A stretch of DNA of 64,000 nt from JAJZRJ01 sp040757055 (GTDB lineage: Bacteria > Desulfobacterota > Desulfobulbia > Desulfobulbales > Desulfurivibrionaceae). Location of the stretch: positions 1 through 64,000 of the forward strand of contig JBFLXY010000001.1 of assembly GCA_040757055.1 (NCBI GenBank), given 5' to 3'. This document shows positions 18,507-26,196 of this stretch, piece after piece; within the stretch, counting starts at the first letter, position 1; the number at the start of each line of letters is the position of its first letter. The notes under the pieces are model-generated. The model made no database searches. It worked only from the letters and a program-made list of their open reading frames with translations, and was not told the origin of the DNA. Made by a program: the position numbers and the translations under genes.

Positions 18507-19844
18507 ATGGCCGCCCCGGACCGCCACATACCCCTGGCCGAGCGGATGCGGCCGCAGACGCTCACCGAATTCGTGGGCCAGCACCACCTGCTGGGGCCGG
18601 ACAAGCTGCTCGACCGCCTGGTGCGCCAGCACTACCTGCCTTCGCTCCTGCTCTGGGGCCCGCCCGGCAGCGGCAAGACCACCCTGGCCCGCATCCTTGC
18701 CCAGACCACCGGCGCCGACTTCGTTTTCTTTTCCGCCGTGCTCTCCGGGGTGAAGGAGGTGCGCCAGATCGTGGACCAGGCCAGGGAGCGCAAGGAGCGG
18801 GACGGCGTCGCCACGGTCCTCTTTGTCGACGAGATCCACCGCTTCAACAAGGGCCAGCAGGACGGCTTCCTGCCCCACGTGGAAAGCGGGCTTCTCACCC
18901 TCATCGGCGCCACCACCGAAAACCCCTCCTTCCACGTCATCGCCCCGCTCCTCTCCCGCTGCCGGGTCATTGTCCTTCATCCGCTCACCGAGGAGGACCT
19001 GGCCGCCATCCTCAACCATGCGGTGGGAAACCGCGAACGGGGGTTGGGGGAGATGCATCTCGCCGTCGAAGACGAAGCGGCCACCCATCTGGTACGCATG
19101 GCCGACGGCGATGCCCGTCGCCTGCTCAACAGCCTGGAGATTGCCGCCAACCTGGCGCCAGTCGAGGCAACGGGGGAACGCCGCATCACCCTGGCCCTGG
19201 TGGAGGAAGCGATCCAGCGCAAGAGTCTGCGCTACGACAAGGACGGCGAGGAACATTACAATCTCATCTCCGCCCTGCACAAGAGCCTGCGCGACAGCGA
19301 CCCGGACGGCAGCATCTACTGGCTCTGCCGGATGCTGGCCGCCGGCGAGGAGCCGCTCTATGTGGCGCGGCGCCTGATCCGCTTCGCCTCGGAGGATATC
19401 GGCAACGCCGACCCCCAGGCCCTTCCCCTGGCCATCGCCGCCCGCGACAGCTACCATACCTTGGGCACCCCGGAGGGCGAACTGGCCCTGGCCCAGGCCG
19501 TGGTCTATCTCGCCACCGCGCCCAAGAGCAACGCGGTCTACGCCGCCTACAACGCGGTGCTGGCCGACATCAAGAAGACCGGCAGCCTTGAGGTGCCGCT
19601 CCACATCCGCAACGCCCCCACCGGCCTGATGCGGGAACTGGGCTACGGCAAAAACTACCAGTATGCCCACGACGACCGCCACGCCCTGGTTGCCCAGGAG
19701 CACCTGCCGCCGGAACTCGCCGGCCGCACCTACTACCACCCCACCAACCGGGGCTACGAGGCCGTGGTCAAGGACCGGCTCACCAAGTGGCAGCAGATCC
19801 TGAAGCAGCGCCAGAAAGAGGAAAAGGAGCGGAAAAAACCATGA
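18507..19844 (+). CDS. rarA: Replication-associated recombination protein A (RarA/MgsA)
   Basis: A 445-residue AAA+ ATPase of normal length for RarA. Visible motifs are LAERMRPQTLTEFVGQ, Walker A GPPGSGKTTLA at about residues 52-62, Walker B VLFVDEIHRFNKGQQD, sensor 1 LIGATTENPSFHVI, and the C-terminal tetramerisation region with YHPTNRGYEA. RarA acts at stalled replication forks. It is downstream of the DUF3786 gene by two bases, and the selenoprotein gene begins within its stop (ATGA), so the whole group is transcribed together. Confidence 0.96.
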   Translation: MAAPDRHIPLAERMRPQTLTEFVGQHHLLGPDKLLDRLVRQHYLPSLLLWGPPGSGKTTLARILAQTTGADFVFFSAVLSGVKEVRQIVDQARERKERDGVATVLFVDEIHRFNKGQQDGFLPHVESGLLTLIGATTENPSFHVIAPLLSRCRVIVLHPLTEEDLAAILNHAVGNRERGLGEMHLAVEDEAATHLVRMADGDARRLLNSLEIAANLAPVEATGERRITLALVEEAIQRKSLRYDKDGEEHYNLISALHKSLRDSDPDGSIYWLCRMLAAGEEPLYVARRLIRFASEDIGNADPQALPLAIAARDSYHTLGTPEGELALAQAVVYLATAPKSNAVYAAYNAVLADIKKTGSLEVPLHIRNAPTGLMRELGYGKNYQYAHDDRHALVAQEHLPPELAGRTYYHPTNRGYEAVVKDRLTKWQQILKQRQKEEKERKKP

Positions 19845-21424
19845 AACGACACACGGCCTTCCTTCTCACCCTCACCCTTGTCGCCTCGTTCCTGCCGGGG
19901 TTGCGGGCGGCGGCGGCGACCAGGTTCTCCCCCTTCACCCTGATCTACGGCAACGACGTTCGCGGAGAGCTGGCGCCCTGCGGCTGAAAAAGCCGGCAAC
20001 TGGGCGGTCTGTCCAAGAGGGCATATCAGATAGACAAGCTGCGGGAAACAGGCCGCCCGCTGCTGCTGGTGGATGGCGGCGGCCTGCTCTTCAAGGCGGC
20101 CACCGTCGCCCCGGATCTGGCCCCGCAGGAGAAGATGGCGGCACAGGGTCTTGCCGAGGCATACCGTCTCATGCGCTACGATGCGGTGGGCATCACGGCC
20201 CAGGACCTCGCCGCCGGCCTGCCGTTCCTGCAGGAGCTCGCCAAGCAGCACAAGGTTCCCTGGCTGAGCGCCGACCTGACGGACCGCGCCACCGGCAAAC
20301 CACTCTTCCCTGCCTCTCTCACCAGGAAGACCGGCAACCTCACCATCGGCATCTTTGCCCTGGCCGGCCCGGCGGCTGCGCCTGCGCTGCTGCCCGGCGA
20401 TCAGGCAATGGTCCGGCCCTGGCAGGAGGTGGTGCCCGCCCTCCTCGCTTCGCTCCGGAAATCCGCCGACCTCATCCTGCTGCTCTCCGGCCTGCCCGCG
20501 GCGGAGAACGAGGCTCTGGCCCGGCATTACCCCGGCATCCACCTCATCGTCCAGGCTGGCGACGAGGGCGCCACCAGCCAGCCGCCGCGGCAGGTCCACA
20601 ACACCCTGCTTCTCCAGACGGAGAAGCAGGGCAAATACATGGGGGTGCTCGATATCCGCTGGGGAGCATCGGGAAAATGGGGCGAGGATCGGACCAGATT
20701 GCTGGCCACCAAACAGGGTGAGCTTGACCGGGTGCAGTGGTTCATCCGCAGCCACCAGCGCAAGGGCGACCCGGCCGAAATTTACCGGAACGCCCCGGGC
20801 AAGCTGGCGGCCTACCAGGAATTTGTCGCCCAGGAGCAGTCGCTGCACAGGGAGATTCGCCGCCTGCAGCAGGAAATCGTCAAAGGAGAGGGCCATTCCG
20901 ATGCGCTGGCCGACCACCGCCTGCTGGCGCTCACCACCGACCTGCCCGATCACCCGGCGGTGCAGGCCCTGGTCGAGAAAACCACCAGGGACATGAACCG
21001 GCTGGGCCAGGAACTGGCCAGGGCCCAACTGGAAAGGAACAGAGCGGTGACCGCGGACCCCGGACCGCTGGTGGGCTGGCAGCGCTGCGCCGACTGCCAC
21101 CGTACCGAGGCGGATTTCTGGCGCCAGAGCCGCCACGCCCGGGCCTATGAGACCCTGCGGGCCAGAGAGCAGCATTTCAACCAGGGGTGCCTGCCCTGCC
21201 ACGTCACCGGCCCGGCAACCACCACCCTGCCAGCCCCTCTCCAGGCCGTGGGCTGCGAATCCTGCCACGGACCCGGCAGAGACCACAGCGCCGATCCGAA
21301 GCAGCCGATGATCAAACGGCCGCCGGCCCAAACCTGCCTCGGCTGCCACACCCCGGACCAGGACGACAGCTTCGATTACGCCCGCGACCTTCTCCGGCTC
21401 AACTGCCCCGGCGTCCGGCCATAA
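19841..21424 (+). CDS. Selenoprotein: UshA-like periplasmic protein with four c-type hemes
   Basis: A 527-residue protein read through an in-frame TGA at 19985-19987 as selenocysteine 49. The reading frame is otherwise open from the ATG at 19841, which overlaps the rarA stop. Coding character continues smoothly across the TGA: LIYGNDVRGELAPCG, then Sec, then KSRQLGGLSKRAYQ. Homologues of the UshA/metallophosphatase type have Cys-Gly-Cys followed by GGLxRR at this place, so Sec replaces the second Cys. A SECIS-like hairpin with loop GGTCT lies just downstream. Residues 1-27 form a signal peptide. Four CxxCH heme sites start at Cys416, 450, 472 and 499, as in cytochrome c554-like domains. It should be a periplasmic redox protein; the substrate is unknown. 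Confidence 0.85.
19985..20022 (+). promoter_or_regulatory. Selenocysteine UGA codon and SECIS-like hairpin
   Basis: The UGA at 19985-19987 is followed by a small hairpin: stem GGGC (20002-20005), loop GGTCT (20006-20010), stem GTCC (20011-20014). The flanking T20001 and A20015 extend the stem. The bacterial SECIS of fdhF has the same GGUCU loop with its bulged guanine-uracil contact for SelB. The loop begins 18 bases after the UGA, within the working distance. An outer GCC/GGC pairing (19992-19994 with 20019-20021) may extend the stem. This supports decoding as selenocysteine rather than termination. Confidence 0.75.
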
Positions 21425-21456
21425 AAAAAGAGCCCCGGGCGATTGCCCGGGGCTCT
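21422..21456 (-). terminator. Rho-independent terminator of ppaC
   Basis: A perfect 12-base-pair stem (AGAGCCCCGGGC at 21429-21440 with its complement at 21445-21456) and a four-base loop. On the minus strand it is followed by seven Ts. It lies between the converging selenoprotein and pyrophosphatase genes and may also slow plus-strand transcription. Confidence 0.9.
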
Positions 21457-21485
21457 CTGGCACACAGTCGAAAAACGGAAGCGAC

Positions 21486-22415
21486 TTAGGCGCCGAAGGC
21501 CTTCTGCAGGGGCGGTACGGTCTGCTTCTTGCGGCTCATCATGCCGTTGACCCACATGGACTGGCCAGCGAGCTTGGTGCCGAAGGCGCCCTCAATCACG
21601 GCCGGCTCGTCGGAAACCACCATCAGGTCGGTGCCTTCCTTGACCACGTCGGTGAGCATGAAGAGCACGGTGTGGCGGCCCTCCTTCTTGAGGTCTGCCA
21701 GGGCATTGTAGAGGTCGTTGCGGATGGCGGCCACCTGGTCCAGGGTGGCGAGTTCGATCTGGCCGATGCCGACCTTCTTGCCGCCCATGTCGAAGTCCTT
21801 GTAGTCGCGGAAGATGAGGTCCTTGATGGGTACGCCGTCAACGGAGGACTTGGCCTTGAGCATCTCCATGAAGAGGCCGTCCTGGTCGGACTCGCCGGCA
21901 ATGGCCAGCAGTTCCTTCACAGCGGCCTTGTCCTCGGGGGTGCAGGTCGGCGACTTGAAGTTGACGGTGTCGCTCAGGATGGCGCAGAGCATGGCGCCGG
22001 CAACGTTCTTCGGCAGATCGACCTTGTTGCTCTTGAACATCTCGAAGAGCACGGTGCAGGTGCAGCCGACCGGCTTGTTGTAGAAGAAGATCGGGGAACC
22101 GGTGGTGATGTCGCCGATCTTGTGATGATCGACGATGGCGGTCACGTTGGCCTTCATGATGTTGGCCGGGGCCTGGGCGATGTCGCTGAAGTCGACCAGG
22201 GCCACGTCCTTGCCCTCGGCGTCCATCATGGTCTCCGGGGCAGCCAGGCCGTAGCGGGCCAGAACGACCTTGGACTCGGGGTTGATCTTGGCGGCCTCGA
22301 TCTGGGCGCAGGCCTTGGCGTCGGTGCCGGTGGCCTTCAGGTAATGGGCATAGGCAATGGCCGCGGCGATGGAATCGGTATCCGGATTGGCATGACCTAC
22401 AACACAGACTGACAT
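21486..22415 (-). CDS. ppaC: Manganese-dependent inorganic pyrophosphatase
   Basis: A 309-residue family II (DHH-type) pyrophosphatase, normal length for the family. The N-terminal domain has GHANPDTDSIAAAIAYA, DVALVDFSD and the DHH motif in AIVDHHKIGD. The C-terminal DHHA2 domain ends with the substrate-binding SRKKQTVPPL. It hydrolyses pyrophosphate from biosynthesis and, in sulfate reducers, from sulfate activation to APS. The start at 22415 has AAGGGAGGAAC at ideal spacing, so a longer in-frame extension to 22484 is not used. The AAGGGAGGA string recurs about 90 bases further upstream, for no known reason. Confidence 0.96.
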   Translation of the reverse strand: MSVCVVGHANPDTDSIAAAIAYAHYLKATGTDAKACAQIEAAKINPESKVVLARYGLAAPETMMDAEGKDVALVDFSDIAQAPANIMKANVTAIVDHHKIGDITTGSPIFFYNKPVGCTCTVLFEMFKSNKVDLPKNVAGAMLCAILSDTVNFKSPTCTPEDKAAVKELLAIAGESDQDGLFMEMLKAKSSVDGVPIKDLIFRDYKDFDMGGKKVGIGQIELATLDQVAAIRNDLYNALADLKKEGRHTVLFMLTDVVKEGTDLMVVSDEPAVIEGAFGTKLAGQSMWVNGMMSRKKQTVPPLQKAFGA

Positions 22416-22576
22416 AGTACGTTCCTCCCTTGAAATTTTAAAAATCCTTTTTGCCGTAACTGAACTGTCGCCAAATGGGGACAACTCTGTGCCATACCGT
22501 GATTAACGGGATGTCCTCCCTTAAAAATGTGGCAAAGAATAGTGCTCTTGGGCCGTTCCGTCAAGCAGAAAGACGA

Positions 22577-22607
22577 AAAAATCCCGGGTCGGCGGCGCCG
22601 GGGTTTT
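22577..22607. terminator. Possible bidirectional terminator
   Basis: A 10-base-pair inverted repeat, AAAATCCCGG with CCGGGGTTTT, with a GTCGGCGGCG loop. It has an A-tract before and a short T-tract after. It sits between the divergent ppaC and receiver genes, where no transcript is expected to end, so its role is uncertain. Confidence 0.35.
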
Positions 22608-22610
22608 GAC

Positions 22611-22640
22611 TTGCCTCCCGCAAATGCTTCCCGCTATAGT
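22611..22640 (+). promoter_or_regulatory. Sigma-70-type promoter of the receiver/gph genes
   Basis: TTGCCT at 22611-22616 and TATAGT at 22635-22640 are separated by 18 bases. They lie 38 bases upstream of the receiver-protein ATG. Confidence 0.5.
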
Positions 22641-22677
22641 AGAATCAGTTGGCAACCAAGAACCAGGGAGAAAACCC

Positions 22678-23211
22678 ATGGCCGCCGCCCCACCCTCGAA
22701 ACCTCAGGCCAGCAAGACCGCTGCCAGTCCCGTTGCCCGCAACGCCAGCGCTGACCAGCCCGCGCCTCCACCCCAGGCCAAAACCGCGCCGCCACAAGGT
22801 GCCTCGCCGGCCAGGCCCCTGGTCAAGGTGCTTCTCGCCGAGGACAACCCCGTGGTCCGCAAGGGATTGAACAATTTCGTCAGCAAGTGGGGTTTCCAGC
22901 CCGTTGAGGCGGAAAACGGCGACGACGCCTGGCAGATTCTCGAAAACGATCCCACCATCCGTCTCGCCATTCTCGACTGGAACCTGCCCGGCCTTACCGG
23001 CATGCAGGTCTGCCAGCGCCTGCGCTCCAAACGCCCCAGGCCCTATGTCTACGCCCTGATTTTCAGCGCCCGCAAGTCCGACGAGGAGCAGATCCTTGCC
23101 CTGGAAGGCGGGGCGGACGACTACCTCGCCAAACCGGCCAAGCCTTCCCTGCTCCGTGCCCGACTCGGCGTCGGCCTGCGCATCATCGAAGTGCTCAACG
23201 ACCACGGCTGA
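22678..23211 (+). CDS. Single-domain response regulator with Pro/Ala-rich N-terminus
   Basis: A 177-residue protein. Residues 1-48 are low-complexity (Ala, Pro, Lys, Gln) and probably disordered. Residues 50-170 are a CheY-like receiver, with acidic pocket LLAEDNPVV, phospho-acceptor Asp100 in LAILDWNLPGLTG and the conserved lysine in DDYLAKPAKP. There is no output domain, so it must act by protein contact. The ATG at 22678 follows GGGAG at good spacing. No kinase is adjacent; gph lies 18 bases downstream. Confidence 0.88.
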   Translation: MAAAPPSKPQASKTAASPVARNASADQPAPPPQAKTAPPQGASPARPLVKVLLAEDNPVVRKGLNNFVSKWGFQPVEAENGDDAWQILENDPTIRLAILDWNLPGLTGMQVCQRLRSKRPRPYVYALIFSARKSDEEQILALEGGADDYLAKPAKPSLLRARLGVGLRIIEVLNDHG

Positions 23212-23229
23212 TCCGCTCCGGCTTTCCCG

Positions 23230-23886
23230 ATGTTTCAGAGCGTTCTTTTCGACCTCGACGGCACCCTGCTCGACAGCCTGGCAGACCTCGCCAATTCCAT
23301 GAACACCGTGCTGGCCCGCTTCGGCCTGCCCCGGCACCCGCAGGCGGCATATCGCTACTTCGTCGGCGACGGCATGGAAACCCTGGCCCGCCGGGTGCTC
23401 CCCCCCGAACAGCTCGATGACGCCACGGTGCAGCGGACCATGGCCGCCATGCGGGAGGAATACGCCGGCCGCTGGGCCGAGCAGACCAGGCCCTACCCCG
23501 GCATCCCCGAATTGCTCGACGGCCTCACCGGGCGCGGGATTGGCATGGCGATTCTCTCCAACAAGCCCGACGACTTCACCCGGGAGGTGGTGGCCGCCCT
23601 GCTCGCAAGGTGGCGATTCGACGTCGTGCAGGGGGTCAGGCAAGACGGCATCAAAAAACCGGACCCGGCCGGCGCCCTGGCCATTGCCCAAAAGCTGCAC
23701 GTCGCCCCGGCCAGTGTCCTCTACCTCGGCGACACCAACACCGACATGCTCACCGCCAGTCGGGCAGGGATGTATGCGGTGGGCGCCCTGTGGGGATTCC
23801 GCACCGCCGACGAACTCAAAAAAAATGGGGCCAGGGCGATGATCGCCCGGCCCCAGGACCTGCTCCGGTTTTTTCCGTCGCCTTAG
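23230..23886 (+). CDS. HAD-family phosphatase, phosphoglycolate phosphatase-like
   Basis: A 218-residue HAD hydrolase. Motif I is FDLDGTLLDS with nucleophile Asp9 and acid Asp11, motif II is ILSNKP, motif III is the Lys in GIKKPDPAGA, and motif IV is YLGDTNTDM. The helical cap between motifs I and II gives the C1 type seen in phosphoglycolate phosphatase (Gph) and PpaX. Detoxification of 2-phosphoglycolate is the usual role, but HAD specificity cannot be fixed from sequence. Its stop overlaps the stop of the convergent AP2 gene. Confidence 0.85.
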   Translation: MFQSVLFDLDGTLLDSLADLANSMNTVLARFGLPRHPQAAYRYFVGDGMETLARRVLPPEQLDDATVQRTMAAMREEYAGRWAEQTRPYPGIPELLDGLTGRGIGMAILSNKPDDFTREVVAALLARWRFDVVQGVRQDGIKKPDPAGALAIAQKLHVAPASVLYLGDTNTDMLTASRAGMYAVGALWGFRTADELKKNGARAMIARPQDLLRFFPSP

Positions 23887-24323
23887 ATGACGGAGGGAGA
23901 AACGCCCAGTCGCGCCGCCTCTTTCTCCTTGCGGATCTGGCAGGCCAGTTCAAAGGCCTTTTCCTTGCCATGTTTGCGGATGGAGACCGAGGTTTTGCCC
24001 TGGCGGCCCACATTGTTGACCCAGCTCACCTCGTAACGGTTCAGCTCCTCGTTGAGGCGAACGCCGACCACGCCGGTCTTGGTGTTGCTCACGGTGACGA
24101 TGTGCTTGTCGGTGCGGATCTTGCCGATCTTCGTCTCGGTCTGGTCACGCCAGGCCAGCGCCGCCAGCAGGCTGGAATAGCGACCGCCGTACTTGCCGTC
24201 GGAAAAGAACTTGGAATGGGTCTTGCCCATGAAACGCACCCGCACGTACCAGCCATGGGTCCGTTTGGACTCCTGGTCGATCCGGGCGACGTCCTTGTGT
24301 TTTTCGAGAATTTTTTTTGCCAT
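23883..24323 (-). CDS. AP2-domain DNA-binding protein
   Basis: A 146-residue basic protein containing two AP2/ERF-like units. The first is at about residues 20-65 (GWYVRVRFMGKTHSKFF with LAALAWRD). The second is at about 80-130 (TGVVGVRLNEELNRYEVSWV with ELACQIRKEKE). AP2 units bind DNA through a three-stranded sheet. In bacteria they usually occur in integrases and homing endonucleases, but no catalytic domain is present here. The ATG at 24323 is used; the in-frame extension to 24392 has no domain character. It may be a chromosomal regulator or a remnant of a homing element. Confidence 0.75.
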   Translation of the reverse strand: MAKKILEKHKDVARIDQESKRTHGWYVRVRFMGKTHSKFFSDGKYGGRYSSLLAALAWRDQTETKIGKIRTDKHIVTVSNTKTGVVGVRLNEELNRYEVSWVNNVGRQGKTSVSIRKHGKEKAFELACQIRKEKEAARLGVSPSVI

Positions 24324-24647
24324 CGTTTCACCCGCTCTTTGTATGATTGTGCAGGGCAACACTGCGCCTGCGTGGAAATCCCCCTCGGCCACCCGTCTAC
24401 CGGTCAGGTACCGCTACTGTACACCAAAAATGGTCTTTTGCAACGACCGTTTTTTTGATCCTGCCCGGAGTTTCCATGCCCGCGCCGACGGCAACACGGC
24501 TCCATGCTGCACAAAAAAATCAGGCACCACACTGTCGCAGCACGCCATCATCCCCGGTCGCGCAAAACCCTTCTCAAAGAACGGCCAACCTGTTAGAAAG
24601 GGCAACACAATCGATTCGCCGTTCTTCCGCCGTCACAAGGAGCCGCC
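24324..24647. other. Intergenic region between AP2 gene and mazG
   Basis: No gene is recognised in these 324 bases. It must contain the AP2 promoter on the minus strand and probably a mazG promoter. The only clear structure is the terminator-like hairpin at 24427-24456, reported separately. An open frame crosses the region but has no family resemblance. Confidence 0.4.
24427..24456 (+). terminator. Orphan Rho-independent terminator
   Basis: Stem ATGGTC (24430-24435) pairs with GACCGT (24445-24450), extended by AAA/TTT, and ends in a run of seven Ts. It faces the plus strand, but no plus-strand gene ends nearby (gph ends 540 bases upstream). It could end a short untranslated RNA that begins near 24340. 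Confidence 0.55.
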
Positions 24648-25454
24648 GTGCAGGAAACCGCCGCCAGATTCATCCGCCTGGTCGAGATCATCACCCGCCT
24701 GCGGGCGCCGGATGGCTGCCCCTGGGACCAGAAACAGACGCCGCAGACCTTCAGGGGCTATCTTCTGGAGGAGACCCACGAGCTGCTGGAGGCGATCAGC
24801 CACGACGACGCAGACCATATCCGCGAGGAACTGGGCGATCTCCTCTTCCAGATCATCTTTCTCAACAACCTTTACGTCGAGCAAGGCCGTTTCACCCTGG
24901 CCGAGGTGATCGACACCATCAGCGCCAAGATGGTCCGCCGCCACCCCCATGTCTTCGGCGACCGGATCATCAACTCGGAGCAGGAACTCCGCCGGCAGTG
25001 GCACGCCATCAAAAAGGAGGAGAAAGGACCGGACGCCCCGGCCAAGAGCCCGCTGGCCGCAGTGCCCAAAAGCCTGCCAGCCCTGCACCGCGCCCAGCGC
25101 GTGGCCGACCGCGCCGCCCGCACCGGCTTCGACTGGCCGGATGCCGAAAGCGCCCTTCTCAAGGCCCGGGAGGAATTGGCGGAACTGCAAACAGCCATCG
25201 ACGCCGCTGACCAGGAGCAGATCGGCGAGGAGCTGGGCGATCTGTTCTTCGCCCTGGTGGTCTTTGCCCGCAAAAAACATCTGGACGCGGAACATGCGCT
25301 GCAGTCCGCCACCGAGAAATTCATTGCCCGCTTCAGCCGTTTCGAGGCGGAAGTGGCCGGGCAGGGCAAGGCAATCGCCGACCTCACCCCAGGCGCCCTG
25401 CTCGCCCTCTGGGGAGAGACGAAAGCCCGTTCCGATCACGGAAAAAAGGGTTGA
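24648..25454 (+). CDS. mazG: Nucleoside triphosphate pyrophosphohydrolase MazG
   Basis: A 268-residue house-cleaning enzyme that hydrolyses (d)NTPs to monophosphate and pyrophosphate. It has the tandem MazG folds of the E. coli-type enzyme. The first has LRAPDGCPWDQKQT and the metal-binding EELGDLLFQIIFLNN. The second has TGFDWPDAESAL and EELGDLFFALVVFARK. Length matches the family. The GTG start at 24648 is well supported by AAGGAG eight bases upstream. The next operon promoter overlaps its stop codon. Confidence 0.95.
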   Translation: MQETAARFIRLVEIITRLRAPDGCPWDQKQTPQTFRGYLLEETHELLEAISHDDADHIREELGDLLFQIIFLNNLYVEQGRFTLAEVIDTISAKMVRRHPHVFGDRIINSEQELRRQWHAIKKEEKGPDAPAKSPLAAVPKSLPALHRAQRVADRAARTGFDWPDAESALLKAREELAELQTAIDAADQEQIGEELGDLFFALVVFARKKHLDAEHALQSATEKFIARFSRFEAEVAGQGKAIADLTPGALLALWGETKARSDHGKKG

Positions 25455-25479
25455 CGGCATCCATGTGCTGTGGTAGGTA
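25451..25479 (+). promoter_or_regulatory. Promoter of the rpsF operon
   Basis: TTGACG (25451-25456) and TAGGTA (25474-25479) have the ideal 17-base spacing. It overlaps the mazG stop and leaves a leader of about 80 bases before rpsF. A small TCGCC/GGCGA hairpin with a following TTTT lies in this leader and could take part in autoregulation by S6:S18. Confidence 0.55.
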
Positions 25480-25566
25480 TCGCGTTTCGTCGCCAAAGGC
25501 GATTTTACCAACCCTCTTTGCCCCCGGCCCTGCGTGCCGGTGGCCTTATGCCCACAGGGAGGAACC

Positions 25567-25908
25567 ATGCGCAGGTACGAAACCATCATTATCGTGCGTC
25601 CCGGTGCCAGCAGCGAAGACGAGCTGAACGGCATCATCGAGAAGTTCACCGGGATCGTCAAGGAACACGGCGGCACCGTCGCCAAGATCGACAAGTGGGG
25701 GCTCAAGAAGCTCGCCTACGTCATCAAGAAGGAACAGCAGGGCTCCTACGTCTTGTACGCGTATGAGTGCGCTCCGGCTGGCGTCGCCGAGATGGAGCGC
25801 CAGCTCCGCATCGACGATCGGGTCCTCAAGTACCTGACCGTCAAGCTCGACGCCGAGGAAGAGGTTGCCGAGACCGCAGCGGCCGAGACCGTCGAGGAAG
25901 AGGCGTAA
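25567..25908 (+). CDS. rpsF: 30S ribosomal protein S6
   Basis: A 113-residue protein starting MRRYETIIIVRPGASSEDEL, the standard S6 N-terminus. The core has GGTVAKIDKWGLKKLAYVIK and RQLRIDDRVLKYLTVKL. The C-terminus is a short acidic tail (EEEVAETAAAETVEEEA), common in S6. The ATG at 25567 follows AGGGAGG. S6 pairs with S18 on the platform of the small subunit. It is first in the rpsF-rpsR-DUF2232-rplI-dnaB operon. Confidence 0.98.
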   Translation: MRRYETIIIVRPGASSEDELNGIIEKFTGIVKEHGGTVAKIDKWGLKKLAYVIKKEQQGSYVLYAYECAPAGVAEMERQLRIDDRVLKYLTVKLDAEEEVAETAAAETVEEEA

Positions 25909-25950
25909 CACTTCCTGCTGTTGCCAACCACGAACGAAGGACCCACGACC

Positions 25951-26190
25951 ATGATCAAGAAGAAAAAAATGTTCGGCCGCCGCAAGGTCTGCCGTTTCTG
26001 TACCGACAAGGGGATGACCATCGACTACAAGGATGTCCGGACCCTGCGCAACTACCTGACCGAGCGCGGCAAGATCATTCCCCGCCGCATCTACGGCAAC
26101 TGCGCCAAGCACCAGCGCCAGCTCACCGAGGCCATCAAGCGGGCCCGGCAGATCGCGCTGCTGTCCTATTCCGGCAATCCGCATCCCTAG
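25951..26190 (+). CDS. rpsR: 30S ribosomal protein S18
   Basis: A 79-residue protein with the S18 signature: KVCRFCTDKGMTIDYKD, TLRNYLTERGKIIPRRIYGN and CAKHQRQLTEAIKRARQIAL. The CRFC and CAKH cysteines suggest the zinc-binding (C+) version of S18. The ATG at 25951 is used because MIKKKKMFGRRK is the normal start; a frame extending to 25921 adds unrelated residues. It partners S6 in the ribosome. Confidence 0.97.
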   Translation: MIKKKKMFGRRKVCRFCTDKGMTIDYKDVRTLRNYLTERGKIIPRRIYGNCAKHQRQLTEAIKRARQIALLSYSGNPHP

Positions 26191-26196
26191 CCGGCA

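Noticed and set aside
19787..19987. A separate 66-residue gene ending at the TGA at 19985
   Set aside because: The frame continues after the TGA with family-like sequence, the signal peptide belongs to the downstream protein and a SECIS-like hairpin is present, so one selenoprotein is the better reading.
22416..22560. Sigma-54 promoter for ppaC (TGGCACAGAGTTGTC on the minus strand)
   Set aside because: The GG and the downstream dinucleotide are one base out of register and the second element is GT rather than GC, so the required GG-N10-GC spacing is not met.
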